64,000 bases of DNA, taken from a bacterium (GTDB taxonomy: Bacteria; Arandabacterota; Arandabacteria; Arandabacterales; Arandabacteraceae). Each line of letters begins with the position of its first letter. Position 1 is the stretch's first letter. Of the stretch, positions 26,884 to 36,500 are shown one piece after another. The position numbers and the translations under genes are program-made. The notes under the pieces are model-generated. The model was not told the origin of the DNA and did not search any database. It worked only from the letters and a program-made list of their open reading frames with translations. The stretch lies in assembly GCA_029933125.1 (NCBI GenBank), contig JAOZOU010000009.1, forward strand, positions 1-64,000, given 5' to 3'.

Positions 26884-29346
26884 ATGGCGCGCCTTGACTG
26901 TCCCCGGTTGGTGCTGCCACTTGCGGTTCTTATTTTCACATTGGTGTCCCCTCCAACGCCTGTGCTGGGTGATTGGCTCTTTAGCACGAGACAGGATTTT
27001 GCGGTGGGTAGCAGACCTTCACAAGCTGCCCTCCATGACTTCAATAATGATTTCATACTCGACGCTGTCGTCGCCAACAGTGAGAGTGACAACGTATCCA
27101 TCCTCATTGGAAGAGGTGATGGGACATTTACCAGAGCGGAGGACGTAGACGTGGGGGATTACCCTGCCTCCATTTTGGCAACCGATGTTGACCTTGATCA
27201 GGATTGCGACCTTGTCGTAGCCAACACGTGGAGTAATACCATCTCGGTCCTCCTTGGTCATGGCGACGGAACATTCACCCCATCAGCGGAGATTCTTGTT
27301 GGTGGAGGACCTTGTTTCGTCATCGGTGGCGACTTTAACTGCGACTGGATCCCTGACTTTGCTGTTGCCAACATGTACAGTGATGATATCTCCGTCGTGT
27401 TAGGCAATGGGGATGGAACATTTGATGCCCCGATACGCTTTCCTGTTGGCGGGTACCCGAACTCAATGGTTTCGGGCATGCTGAATGCAGACGGGTTTTC
27501 CGACATCGCTGTAACATGCTATTACGACAACAAAGTCTCAATCCTCTTCGGAAACGGTGATGGCACATTCACAAAGGCAGCCGACCATCCTGTTGACCAC
27601 CCAAACGAAGTCTCAACTGGAGACTTTGATTCGGACGGCGATCTTGATCTTGTAGTGGTCAGAGTGTCTTCGACAAACCAATCGGTCCTCGTCTTCCTAA
27701 ATGACGGCAATGGAACATTTCAGCCACCGGTTGCATATGAGGCTTACAACTACGGGATCTCAGTTGCTGTATCAGATGTTAATCTTGACGGACATCAGGA
27801 CTTGGCAGTCGGTGATTTCAACGAGTCATTCTACATTCTCCTGGGAAACGGGGATGGCACTTTCCAGTCGTCGATTTACCACGATGCTGGGAACTCCGTC
27901 GTCTGCATCCGAGTGGGAGACCTGGACAGAGACGGGCTACCGGATATCCTCGCTGTCAATAGGTATGAGGATACGGTCTCAAGCATCATAGGAAACGGAG
28001 ACGGCACGTTCAAAGTCGCACCGTGGTACATGTGTGATTCCGGACTCTGCTCCGTGGCACTAGGCTATCTCAACGCCGATTCATTTCTCGACATCGTTAC
28101 TGGTAATGCTGACGCCCGCAATGTTTCAGTGCTCATTGCAAACGGTGATGCCACCTTTATGCCTGCTGTCAGCTACTTGATTGGGCTCGGTCTGAGCTGG
28201 GTAGTCATCGACGATTTTGGCGGCGACGCAGTTATGGATCTGGCTGTCTCCAGTGATATGCGCTATGTCGCTGTACTTATGGGAAACGGTGATGGCACCT
28301 TCCAGGATCCAGTGACCTACTGGGTAAAGGGAGGTGCTGCGCATCTCGCCTCCGGCGATGTGGATGGCGACGGCGATGCAGATCTAGCTGTCGCAATCAA
28401 AGACAGTGGCGAGGTAGCGCTCCTACTTAACAACGGTGATGGCACCTTCGCTCCGGCAGTTGGCTACGCGGCTGATGGTGGCACCAATTGTGTCTGCCTC
28501 GATGACTTTGATTGTGACGGTGATCTAGATATCGCTACGGCCAATTGCTATGGGGATAATGTCTCTATCCTGCTGGGCAATGGGGACGGGACCTTCGCTG
28601 CAGCCGTGAACTACCCTGCATCCTTTGGTCCTTGCAGCGTGGTCTCAAACTATCTCGATGGAGATTCTCTTCCAGACCTTGCGGTCGTAAACGAATATAG
28701 CGACAATGTCTCAATACTACTCGGCAACGGTGACGGGACGTTTGACCTGGCCCGAAACTACCCTGTAGCCAACTCTCCTCTCTCACTTGCTACAGGAGAC
28801 TTCAATCGTGACTGCGTACCAGATCTTCTGGTCGTGCATCAGTTCCACTACTTTGTCTCTGTCCTTCTCGGAAACAGAGACGGTACTCTCAGGGAGCCAG
28901 TACTGTATGGCGCTCATATTTTCCCGCGGGCTGCAGCAGTCGGTGACCTAAACGCCGATGGGTCGGATGATGCTGTTGTTGCCAATCAGGGCTGCCTCAG
29001 CGTTTCGGTCCTTCTGGGGGAAATTTGCGCTGGTGTACCTATCGATGGAGACAGGAAACAAGCAGACTCAATTTGCCAGCTGAGGGTCGCGCCAAATCCA
29101 TGCACTGGCAGTGCCGCGATTTGGTTCGACATTCCGTCAGAGCAATCTCTAAGAAGTGTCGCTGTCTATGATGTTTCAGGTGCTCTGGTCCGGCAATGGG
29201 TGTTGGAAGCGACGATAAGTAATGGAAACTGTGTTATCTGGGACTGCAGAGACAATTACGGAAGGCGTGTCGCACCGGGCGTTTACTTCGCAAGTATCCA
29301 AAGCGAAGGCGTGTTGGCCACACGCAAGCTCATAGTACTTCGCTAG
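26884..29346 (+). CDS. Secreted FG-GAP/VCBS repeat protein with FlgD-like C-terminus
   Basis: An 820-residue protein with a signal peptide (LVLPLAVLIFTLVSPPTPVLG) and 14 FG-GAP-type repeats of about 47 residues, each with a calcium-loop-like DxNxDxxxD and a VSILLGNGDGTF strand. Fourteen repeats fit two 7-bladed propellers. It ends with a FlgD/T9SS-like domain (RVAPNPCTGSAAIWFDIP ... YDVSGALVRQW). Such proteins are exported and often bind ligands or matrix; the ligand is unknown. GGGGGTGA precedes the ATG. It is divergent from the three-propeller gene, with which it shares the type of C-terminal domain. Confidence 0.88.
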   Translation: MARLDCPRLVLPLAVLIFTLVSPPTPVLGDWLFSTRQDFAVGSRPSQAALHDFNNDFILDAVVANSESDNVSILIGRGDGTFTRAEDVDVGDYPASILATDVDLDQDCDLVVANTWSNTISVLLGHGDGTFTPSAEILVGGGPCFVIGGDFNCDWIPDFAVANMYSDDISVVLGNGDGTFDAPIRFPVGGYPNSMVSGMLNADGFSDIAVTCYYDNKVSILFGNGDGTFTKAADHPVDHPNEVSTGDFDSDGDLDLVVVRVSSTNQSVLVFLNDGNGTFQPPVAYEAYNYGISVAVSDVNLDGHQDLAVGDFNESFYILLGNGDGTFQSSIYHDAGNSVVCIRVGDLDRDGLPDILAVNRYEDTVSSIIGNGDGTFKVAPWYMCDSGLCSVALGYLNADSFLDIVTGNADARNVSVLIANGDATFMPAVSYLIGLGLSWVVIDDFGGDAVMDLAVSSDMRYVAVLMGNGDGTFQDPVTYWVKGGAAHLASGDVDGDGDADLAVAIKDSGEVALLLNNGDGTFAPAVGYAADGGTNCVCLDDFDCDGDLDIATANCYGDNVSILLGNGDGTFAAAVNYPASFGPCSVVSNYLDGDSLPDLAVVNEYSDNVSILLGNGDGTFDLARNYPVANSPLSLATGDFNRDCVPDLLVVHQFHYFVSVLLGNRDGTLREPVLYGAHIFPRAAAVGDLNADGSDDAVVANQGCLSVSVLLGEICAGVPIDGDRKQADSICQLRVAPNPCTGSAAIWFDIPSEQSLRSVAVYDVSGALVRQWVLEATISNGNCVIWDCRDNYGRRVAPGVYFASIQSEGVLATRKLIVLR

Positions 29347-29597
29347 GGTCCTAAATCCAGAAGCAGAGCCCGACAAGTAGCCCGCTGTGATGGTGTCAAT
29401 TCCACCCCGCAGATGTGGCCTAAGCATTACTCGAAGGTGAGGGCACTTTCACATTCCCCTTAAGTGCAACTAGGCCGGTAACAGCCGGCATCACAAGAAT
29501 AGGGTCGGTCCTGCAATCACGCGGTACTGATGGCATCTCCCTTTAACATGCCTTGCTTGCTGTGTTCCATCGACAGTGCCCCAAGCTGCGATACAAG

Positions 29598-30839
29598 CTA
29601 GTCCGCCGGGTTCACGAGGCGCCCCATGAAGAGGATGGTGCCGGTTGTGTTCTCCTTTATAAGGAAAATGAAAGGATGATCGGCTCGAAATGTCTTGGCT
29701 GGCGTAGGTGCCATCGCGAGCGCCATGGTAACCCCTGTTGCCGCAGCTGCCTCTGTCCCACGCTCATTCACATCGACATATGCTTTGTGCACAACAGCTG
29801 AGATGAAAAGATCACGCTTGCCTGTCATACCTGAGAAATCCGCTCTTGTTGGCTCGAATGCATCCTTCATGCCAAGTTCTTCAAGAGCTCCATCAACCCG
29901 AAACTTAGTCTCGAGCTTAAAACGCGGAAGGCTTATGTCCACCCGCTCAGGCGCAAGACGCCCAAGCCAGGCGGAAAGGGAATCAGGGGCAAGCCCCGCC
30001 TCGAGCCCTTTGAGCCCCTCAACCTTCCTTGGAAGCAGAATCACCATTGAAAGATCTCCACCCTTGTAGGGGAGCTCAAGTGCCTGAAAGTCATCTCTCT
30101 CAAAATAGTGAAAGTGTCCTTCCTGATGCATCATGGGAATGGTGACCGTCGTTGTGTCATCTACATGGAAGGGCTCATCCGAGGTGCGCTTCTCCTTGAA
30201 AGGATGCTCCCAGTTGCCCAGAAAATAGATGGCGTTGGTAAGCACAAGCCTTACGTCGGGGGTAAGAAGCCCCCTGCCTATGAGCTCCTGTATCTTGCCC
30301 TCAGTCTTCTCAGACACCCACTCATTTATGCGCTCCCTTGCACCAGCGGCATCATTGGCAAAATCAACCTGAAAAAGGCCTGCCCCATAGTATTTTTTGG
30401 TTAAACCTATGAACTCAGCCTCAAACTCATAGCCCTCCTGTGCCCAAAGTGCATTCGCCACACTGAGCTTGAAGTTGCCTTTCCTACCAAGGGCATTGAG
30501 TGAATCTGTAAGCTCCCCAAATGCCTTGTGGATACCCTCACCACCTACCCCACCAAGCCCACCAAAATGCAATGCCCGAGCCATCTCCTCAGCAGTCTTA
30601 CCCCGCGCTCCTGCATATGTCATCGCAAGCGCACTTGAGATGCTGTATGGGGAAAAGAATAGATTTCCTTCCCCAAGTTGCTGGTAAAGATCAAGCGCAA
30701 AAGCATTGTTTCTTGCCGCAAGTGTGTCCATCGTAACCTCTTGTGTTGGCTTTGCCTGGTCGCTTCCACAGCTAGATGCTCCCATCAGCGACATTCCGAT
30801 AAGCATTACCGCTATGAATCGCCAATCTCGCAGTCCCAT
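29598..30839 (-). CDS. Serpin (serine protease inhibitor), probable lipoprotein
   Basis: A 413-residue serpin. It begins with a signal peptide ending in a lipobox-like MGASSC at about residue 24, so it is probably attached to a membrane. Serpin-fold segments are NLFFSPYSISSALAMTYAGA, LTNAIYFLGNWEHPF, the hinge NERGTEAAAATGVTMA and the end FRADHPFIFLIKEN..GRLVNP. By counting from the hinge, the P1 region is small/hydrophobic (ALAMAPTP), which suggests elastase- or subtilisin-like targets (inference). The start at 30839 follows AAGGAGGAG. The longer frame is ruled out by the promoter at 30871-30899. Confidence 0.94.
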   Translation of the reverse strand: MGLRDWRFIAVMLIGMSLMGASSCGSDQAKPTQEVTMDTLAARNNAFALDLYQQLGEGNLFFSPYSISSALAMTYAGARGKTAEEMARALHFGGLGGVGGEGIHKAFGELTDSLNALGRKGNFKLSVANALWAQEGYEFEAEFIGLTKKYYGAGLFQVDFANDAAGARERINEWVSEKTEGKIQELIGRGLLTPDVRLVLTNAIYFLGNWEHPFKEKRTSDEPFHVDDTTTVTIPMMHQEGHFHYFERDDFQALELPYKGGDLSMVILLPRKVEGLKGLEAGLAPDSLSAWLGRLAPERVDISLPRFKLETKFRVDGALEELGMKDAFEPTRADFSGMTGKRDLFISAVVHKAYVDVNERGTEAAAATGVTMALAMAPTPAKTFRADHPFIFLIKENTTGTILFMGRLVNPAD

Positions 30840-30870
30840 CCTTCTCCTCCTTCCTATGTACCCAACCCCC

Positions 30871-30899
30871 ATATTATGATAACCACTCTCCAAGGTCAA
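30871..30899 (-). promoter_or_regulatory. Promoter of the serpin gene (TTGACC-N17-TAATAT)
   Basis: TTGACC (30899-30894), 17 bases and TAATAT (30876-30871) face leftward. The start would be near 30864, leaving a 25-base leader that carries AAGGAGGAG. Confidence 0.75.
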
Positions 30900-31058
30900 A
30901 ACCAAACCTTCGGGGGAGATTCCCTCGAAGACCACATACCAGACGCGTGAAATGCATCGCTCGAGGGTATGCTGAGATCTCATGTGTGGTTCCTTCAGCC
31001 CAGATGGAACCTTCTACGCCAATTTGAGAATTTTAGAGTGGAGAGAAGGAGGGTGAGA

Positions 31059-32258
31059 ATGAAACACAAGAATCCTGATCGCTATACCAAAATTGCATTC
31101 TGCCTGACAGTCACTCTTGTTGCAGGGCTCGTCGGGGCTTTGAGTTTTCTCGGTGACCATGCTGTCGCCTATGCACTTGAGAATTCGAAAGCCTCATTTG
31201 GTACCAGCTACACTACTACCTGCCTTTTTGAAGGCTTCGAAGATGGTTGCCGCCTCAACCCCCCAATCACCACTGCCCGAGATATCAATCTCCTTGGCAC
31301 ATCCCATAGTCACATTCGTTCACACGAGCTGGTTGGGTTGGTGTCTTCCTCTTCATATGCGGCAGGCTCAGAAGGCTTTGTCCCCCAGCTGGAATCGGGT
31401 TCCACCGCTTCCTCTGCTGCTCAACTAAGGCTAGCCTCTGCCGAACAATCCTCAATTTCGCCTGCGAATCTGCGTGCCGCCAAAGCCACCTACATCGTGT
31501 GGCCAACTCACCTGGATTTTGGGACCATAAGCACTTACAGCTACGCCGATAGGACATTCATGATAAAGAACAAGGGATCGACGAAACTCAGCGGTACAGT
31601 TCAGGCATCGCTACCATTTGTGGTTATAGAAGATAATCACTTCGATCTGGATCCAGGGCAGTGGAAGCATTTCACAATCAGGTTTCTCCCTATCCTGCCT
31701 GGGAGTTCCACCTGCATGGTGACGCTTGGAGATAGCGTAGATACTAAAGTAATCTGCACCGGCAAGGGGAAACCTCGACCGTTCTCTGGCATACTCTACC
31801 TCGAGTTCTTAGCATCCCTTCTCGCTGCTCACGATGGGGCTCTTATCTTCTCCAGTAATGCTTTTGTGCAGGCTGATTCTTGCAAAATAGAGGAAAGGCT
31901 TGCCAGATACGCAAAGGCTTGCGACGCCGCCAAGTGGATCTATGACGCCAGATCCATGTATAGAGATGATCATCATACACCGACTACTCCCACATGGCAC
32001 AGCGACTTCCCAACATGGCACAACGACTTCCCAACATGGGGTGGACATTCAACCCATCAGAGTGGCTCAAATACCTCTCACATCAGCATTGGAGAGATGA
32101 ACTGGACACATCATGTGCCCTCAGCGATAGTTGCGCCACTCCCTGTCGCAACCCCACCTTCCTGGCATGCCACGATACCAACCGCTGGTATTTCCTCCTC
32201 GATGTCCCATACATCGGATAGACGTCACCATATATCGCACCCACGTGTCCACCACTAG
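31059..32258 (+). CDS. Secreted or membrane-anchored protein with ASH-type domain and His-rich C-terminus
   Basis: A 399-residue protein of unrecognised function. One N-terminal hydrophobic segment (IAFCLTVTLVAGLVGALSFL) acts as signal peptide or anchor. Residues about 165-250 resemble an ASPM-SPD2-hydin (ASH/DUF1573-like) Ig domain, with THLDFGTISTYSYADRTFMI and FTIRFLPILPGSSTCMVTLG. The C-terminal 90 residues are rich in His, Ser, Thr and Pro, with a short repeat TWHSDFPTWHNDFPTW and an end HHISHPRVHH. AAGGAGGGTGAGA precedes the ATG at 31059. Metal binding by the tail is possible but only inferred. Confidence 0.7.
   Translation: MKHKNPDRYTKIAFCLTVTLVAGLVGALSFLGDHAVAYALENSKASFGTSYTTTCLFEGFEDGCRLNPPITTARDINLLGTSHSHIRSHELVGLVSSSSYAAGSEGFVPQLESGSTASSAAQLRLASAEQSSISPANLRAAKATYIVWPTHLDFGTISTYSYADRTFMIKNKGSTKLSGTVQASLPFVVIEDNHFDLDPGQWKHFTIRFLPILPGSSTCMVTLGDSVDTKVICTGKGKPRPFSGILYLEFLASLLAAHDGALIFSSNAFVQADSCKIEERLARYAKACDAAKWIYDARSMYRDDHHTPTTPTWHSDFPTWHNDFPTWGGHSTHQSGSNTSHISIGEMNWTHHVPSAIVAPLPVATPPSWHATIPTAGISSSMSHTSDRRHHISHPRVHH
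31992..32033 (+). repeat. 21-base coding tandem duplication
   Basis: ACATGGCACA(G/A)CGACTTCCCA occurs twice in tandem with a third partial copy (ACATGGGG). It encodes the TWH(S/N)DFP repeat of the His-rich protein. Confidence 0.8.
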
Positions 32259-32301
32259 CCATGCCAAACAGGAATTGTAAGTCTGCAGGTGAGCTGATCT
32301 C

Positions 32302-32330
32302 TTGACCGTAACTTCCCCTAGTGGTATGAG
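32302..32330 (+). promoter_or_regulatory. Promoter of the single-propeller gene (TTGACC-N17-TATGAG, extended -10)
   Basis: TTGACC at 32302-32307, a 17-base spacer ending in TGG, and TATGAG at 32325-32330. Transcription would start only about 11 bases before the ATG at 32348. Confidence 0.55.
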
Positions 32331-32347
32331 TTCAAATCAAAGGTGCC

Positions 32348-33553
32348 ATGAGGAAAAGATCGCTTCTTTCGACAATTCTCTTGATCACGATAGGTGGCTC
32401 TGGGCTATTGTTAGCCCCCCTTGCCCGAGCTGCCGCTGGCTGGACTCCTGCAATCCGGCTGACTAATAGCGATGGCTCCCTAACGCTTTCGGGTCCCCCC
32501 GGACTTAAGCAGATAGCTGCAGGCCCTGACGGGAGGATACATGTAGTTTGGGCTGATAACCGAGATGGGATGTATCACATCTATTACAAGTGCTTTGATG
32601 GAAAAGCTTGGAGCAAAGACGAATGCATAAGCCAGGGCTATGGCTTAGACCCCAGTATCTCGCTCCTTCCTCACGGTCGGATACTGGTAGCGTGGTACTG
32701 GTTCGGCTACGACACCTTTGCTCGGATCTTCGACGGGTCAAGATGGCAGAACGAGACCAAGCTCAGCGATTGCACACCGATCAATAGCACCTGGCCTTCT
32801 ACGGTGACCGACGCTGCAGGACGTGCCCACGCATTCTGGCCAGTCTCAAGCTTCTGTGAGGCGTTCCTAATGCATCGTGTCTATGATGGCCAAAGGTGGC
32901 TTCCCTGTGACACGATACCAGGCACCACAGGTAACCCCATGCTGACGGCTGCTGCGTGTGATAGCAAGGGAAATCTTCATCTCGTGTGGACGGATGGAAG
33001 AGATGGCAACTTTGAAATCTACTACACGACGTATGATGGCTCGCGGTGGGGTGCTTTTCAAAGACTCACGAGTGACCCAGCAGCATCAGAGCTTCCGGAT
33101 GTTGCAATCTCCTCAAAGGATGTCATCTATGTGGTTTGGCAGGACTCTCGTACAGGAGTCCCTGAGGTCTATCTTAAGACATTCAACGGCAAATGGTCTC
33201 CTGATCAGAGACTTTCAGCAGACGACGGCAGACTATCGGGCAATCCCAAGATAGCTATAGATTCAATGGACAGGGTACACATCGTTTGGGGAGAGCAAAG
33301 GCATGAGAAGATCAAGTTCCATGACATCTATTACCGCAGGTCGCGTCCCAGGGGTAAGCTATGGTCGCCCCCTGTAAGACTGACAAGTGATGCAGCAATC
33401 CCGAAATACTACTCCCTCTGTGTTGACTCTGCTGGTAACGCCTATGTGGTTTGGATGGATTTCCGCAATTTCAGGTGGGATATCTATTTCAAAACTCAGT
33501 GTAAATCCAACGACCCTGCCTTCTGGACAAGGGGGCTCACCCAGGCCAATTAA
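32348..33553 (+). CDS. Secreted single 7-bladed propeller protein
   Basis: A 401-residue protein with a signal peptide (LLSTILLITIGGSGLLLAPLARA) and seven blades of the same family as the giant propeller protein (for example GRIHVVWADNRDGMYHIYYK, GNLHLVWTDGRDGNFEIYYT, GNAYVVWMDFRNFRWDIYFK). It has neither a TIG domain nor a FlgD-like C-terminal domain, so it may be periplasmic or released. It has its own promoter and is convergent with the CHAT gene 27 bases away. No enzymatic motif is recognised. Confidence 0.85.
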   Translation: MRKRSLLSTILLITIGGSGLLLAPLARAAAGWTPAIRLTNSDGSLTLSGPPGLKQIAAGPDGRIHVVWADNRDGMYHIYYKCFDGKAWSKDECISQGYGLDPSISLLPHGRILVAWYWFGYDTFARIFDGSRWQNETKLSDCTPINSTWPSTVTDAAGRAHAFWPVSSFCEAFLMHRVYDGQRWLPCDTIPGTTGNPMLTAAACDSKGNLHLVWTDGRDGNFEIYYTTYDGSRWGAFQRLTSDPAASELPDVAISSKDVIYVVWQDSRTGVPEVYLKTFNGKWSPDQRLSADDGRLSGNPKIAIDSMDRVHIVWGEQRHEKIKFHDIYYRRSRPRGKLWSPPVRLTSDAAIPKYYSLCVDSAGNAYVVWMDFRNFRWDIYFKTQCKSNDPAFWTRGLTQAN

Positions 33554-33580
33554 TCTTCAACTGCGAAGGATATGGGTCAC

Positions 33581-36500
33581 CTACCTCCAGTCACCAGAGG
33601 AAACAAAAGCAGCCCATCGTACCGGATGATCTATCATTCCATGCGAGCGCAGTTCTTTGAGCACTTTGAGCTCAACCGCGTTAAGGGTGAATGCAATATT
33701 CTCTGGGGGCGTGCTGTAGATGGCACTACAAACTTCGGCAGCAAGTCTGTCAGACACTGGCCACATTGCACCGATTATTGTGCGCGCCCCAGCCAGCCGA
33801 AAGGCACGCACGGGGCCATAAACGCCTTCGGCATCTTCAAGCTCGCCAGTTGCGGTTTCGCACCCCGAAAGCACCACGAGATCGGTTCCTCTGAGATCAA
33901 GGGCAAGGATCTCCTCAGAGGTAAGTGTGCCATCATCAATCATTGGGTTCTCAAAGCCTCTACCATGGAGATTTGCTCGAGCCAGAAAAAGCCCTGATAA
34001 GACCAGGGGATTGAGACTATCAGGGTTGATACTTACCCTATCTGCTGAAGGGTAGATCTTCCCCGGCGAGCAAGATGCCAGGTGATAACCATGGGTTGCA
34101 AGGTGAAGCACGCGCTTCCCAGGAGCATCAGCTTTTACCCTTTCCTCAGTTGCGTCTTTGCCGACATAGATATACGCGGGCTCACCTGTGACCTCGCGCC
34201 ACCTATGAGCTACAGCTTCTACCTCACGGCGGCTCTCAGGGAGAGGTGGAACAACAATGTTGAACCGTTCCTTGCAGGGAATCGATGTCTGACCATGCTC
34301 AAGTAAGTCAAGCTCAGGCTTGAGGGCACCCCTCTCAGGTAAGGCATCGTAGTCGGGGGCACCAATTGCCAGAAGCCCCTTACCCCGCTTAGGATTTTTC
34401 CCAAGCGCAAGGAGGTCGCGAGCAGCTGCGATGTAGTGTACGGGATAATGTTCGATAAGATACTTGCCATCACCTGCTATCAAGCCTGCAAAGGAAATGC
34501 GCGAAATCTCAGCATCAGAGCAAATGATCACAAGATCCGAACCCTCGAGGTGACCTTCAATCGGCTCAACAAGGATCTCATAGAGCCTTCTTCCAAGCCT
34601 TGTGTAGTATTCCATATCCTCAAGTGTGGGACCTGACCTGGAATCAGCTAACTTCCTCATGTGGTGGCAATAAAGGCGGACAGCAAAGTCGATGTCAGCA
34701 GCATCGCCCAGCTGTACAATACGCACCTCGGAATCACTGGTTAGCACGAGCGCAAGGTATCTGAAAAAGTAGCCGTTAGGCTCAACCCAGTACTGATACT
34801 TGAAATACTCAACAACTGTAGTTCTCATAGGAAATCTTCTCAGGGCACTGAGCACCTTGGCTACACTGGTGTCAAGTACCTGCGCTGCGTCGGCATGATC
34901 AGCTATCAAACTGGCAAGTCTTCGCTCAAGGCGCTCCTTTCGCTTTCTGAGATTTTTGAGCATTGTCTCTAAGTCTTTGCTGCTGGGGATCTCAGAAGTG
35001 TAGAGCACCGAGATTTGCTGGTGAATGAGGCTAAGGGAATCCACAACCGCAGTTGCATAATCTGTCGTTCCACGTAAGGCGTGTCTTTGAGCAAGGAGAT
35101 CAGTGACACCGCCTTTGGACTGCAATACGGCATCTGCAACCTCGAGCGTGGCATGCTCTTCCCTTTCGGGGAGATCGAAGTAAGTAGTAAGTAGCCTATC
35201 CACACAGGCGAGCTGAACCTCTCGATACTTAAGAGCCTCTCTTTCCGGCATTAGCAGAATCTGATCCGCTACGGTTTGCCATCCGAGCTCGAGTGTCTCC
35301 AGGGCAGCGTCCCAGGCCGCCCGGACGTCACCTCTCATCCTATGAAATCTGCTGAGATCCAGGAGATTCATGGTTGCATCTGGACCAAGCGAACCGAGTG
35401 CTTTCTGCATAGCAATTGCCTTCTCATACATTGGCATTGCTTCACCATAGCGCCGCTCATCTCGATAGCAATTTGCGAGGGTCATCAAAATGGAAACAAT
35501 TGCCGGGCTCGCCGTCTCAGCCTCCGTCTCGCAGGAAGCTATTGCTGAAGCACACAGGCTTTCAGCCCTGCTATAGTCATGGATGTAGCGGTAGACAGTT
35601 GCAAGGGCTGCGATTGCCCGTAGGAGAGCGGGATGCTGAGGACTAAAGGGCTTATTTAAAATTGCAATAGCACGTTCCAGGTTGTCTATAGCCATTCTAA
35701 TGTACTTTGTGTGGTTATTGCTACGCAGCTCGTAGTTCAGGGATCCGAGCTCGGCAAGTACCATACCAATGCCTGGATGATTCGGTCCAAGACCTACCTC
35801 ACCTCTCCCGAGAGCATCCTTGAGCACAACATGTGCCTGATCAAACCGCTGGGATGCAACGAGCACTCTTGCAAAACCGAGCATTGCCTCAAGACGGTGG
35901 GTATTCATAGCAGGTGACGTGCGATCAAAAATGGCAAGAGCCTCTTCATAAAGCCTTTCAGCCTCGACAAGGTTGGCTTGACAATATCTGAGGCGTGCCA
36001 TATTGGTGATTGTTGAGGCAACGAAAGGGTGCCAGTAACCAAGGCTGATGCCGAGCAATCTTCTGGCCTCAAGCAAGTGGTATTCTGCCGAAAGATAATC
36101 CAGTTTGTAAGTATCTATCAACCCTTGCAGGTTCAGGGTATGCGCTAATGTAACACTGTCGGCCCTGTCCGATATCTCAAGAAGGAAGCGTGACTCATCA
36201 AGCCAATCTTGAGCCCTGGTATAGTAACCCTGGGCAACCGCGAGATGAGCAAGAGCGAGATCGATGTGTGCTTCCCAGCAAGGGTCGGGGTAGTTCTGAG
36301 AAAGATAGCGAGCCTGAGATAGATAGCCTTGCGCTTCAGCATAGTGTCCCAGCTCAGTTCCTATCTCACCAAGGTAGGTAAGAAGTGGCAGGGCCTGCTC
36401 GCGCAATTCCGAAGGGGGAGTTCGGGTGATTAATCGCTCCAGCTTCCCGTACAGGCTTGAAAGTTCTTCGTGACCACCATACTGGAGATAGAACGCAGCC

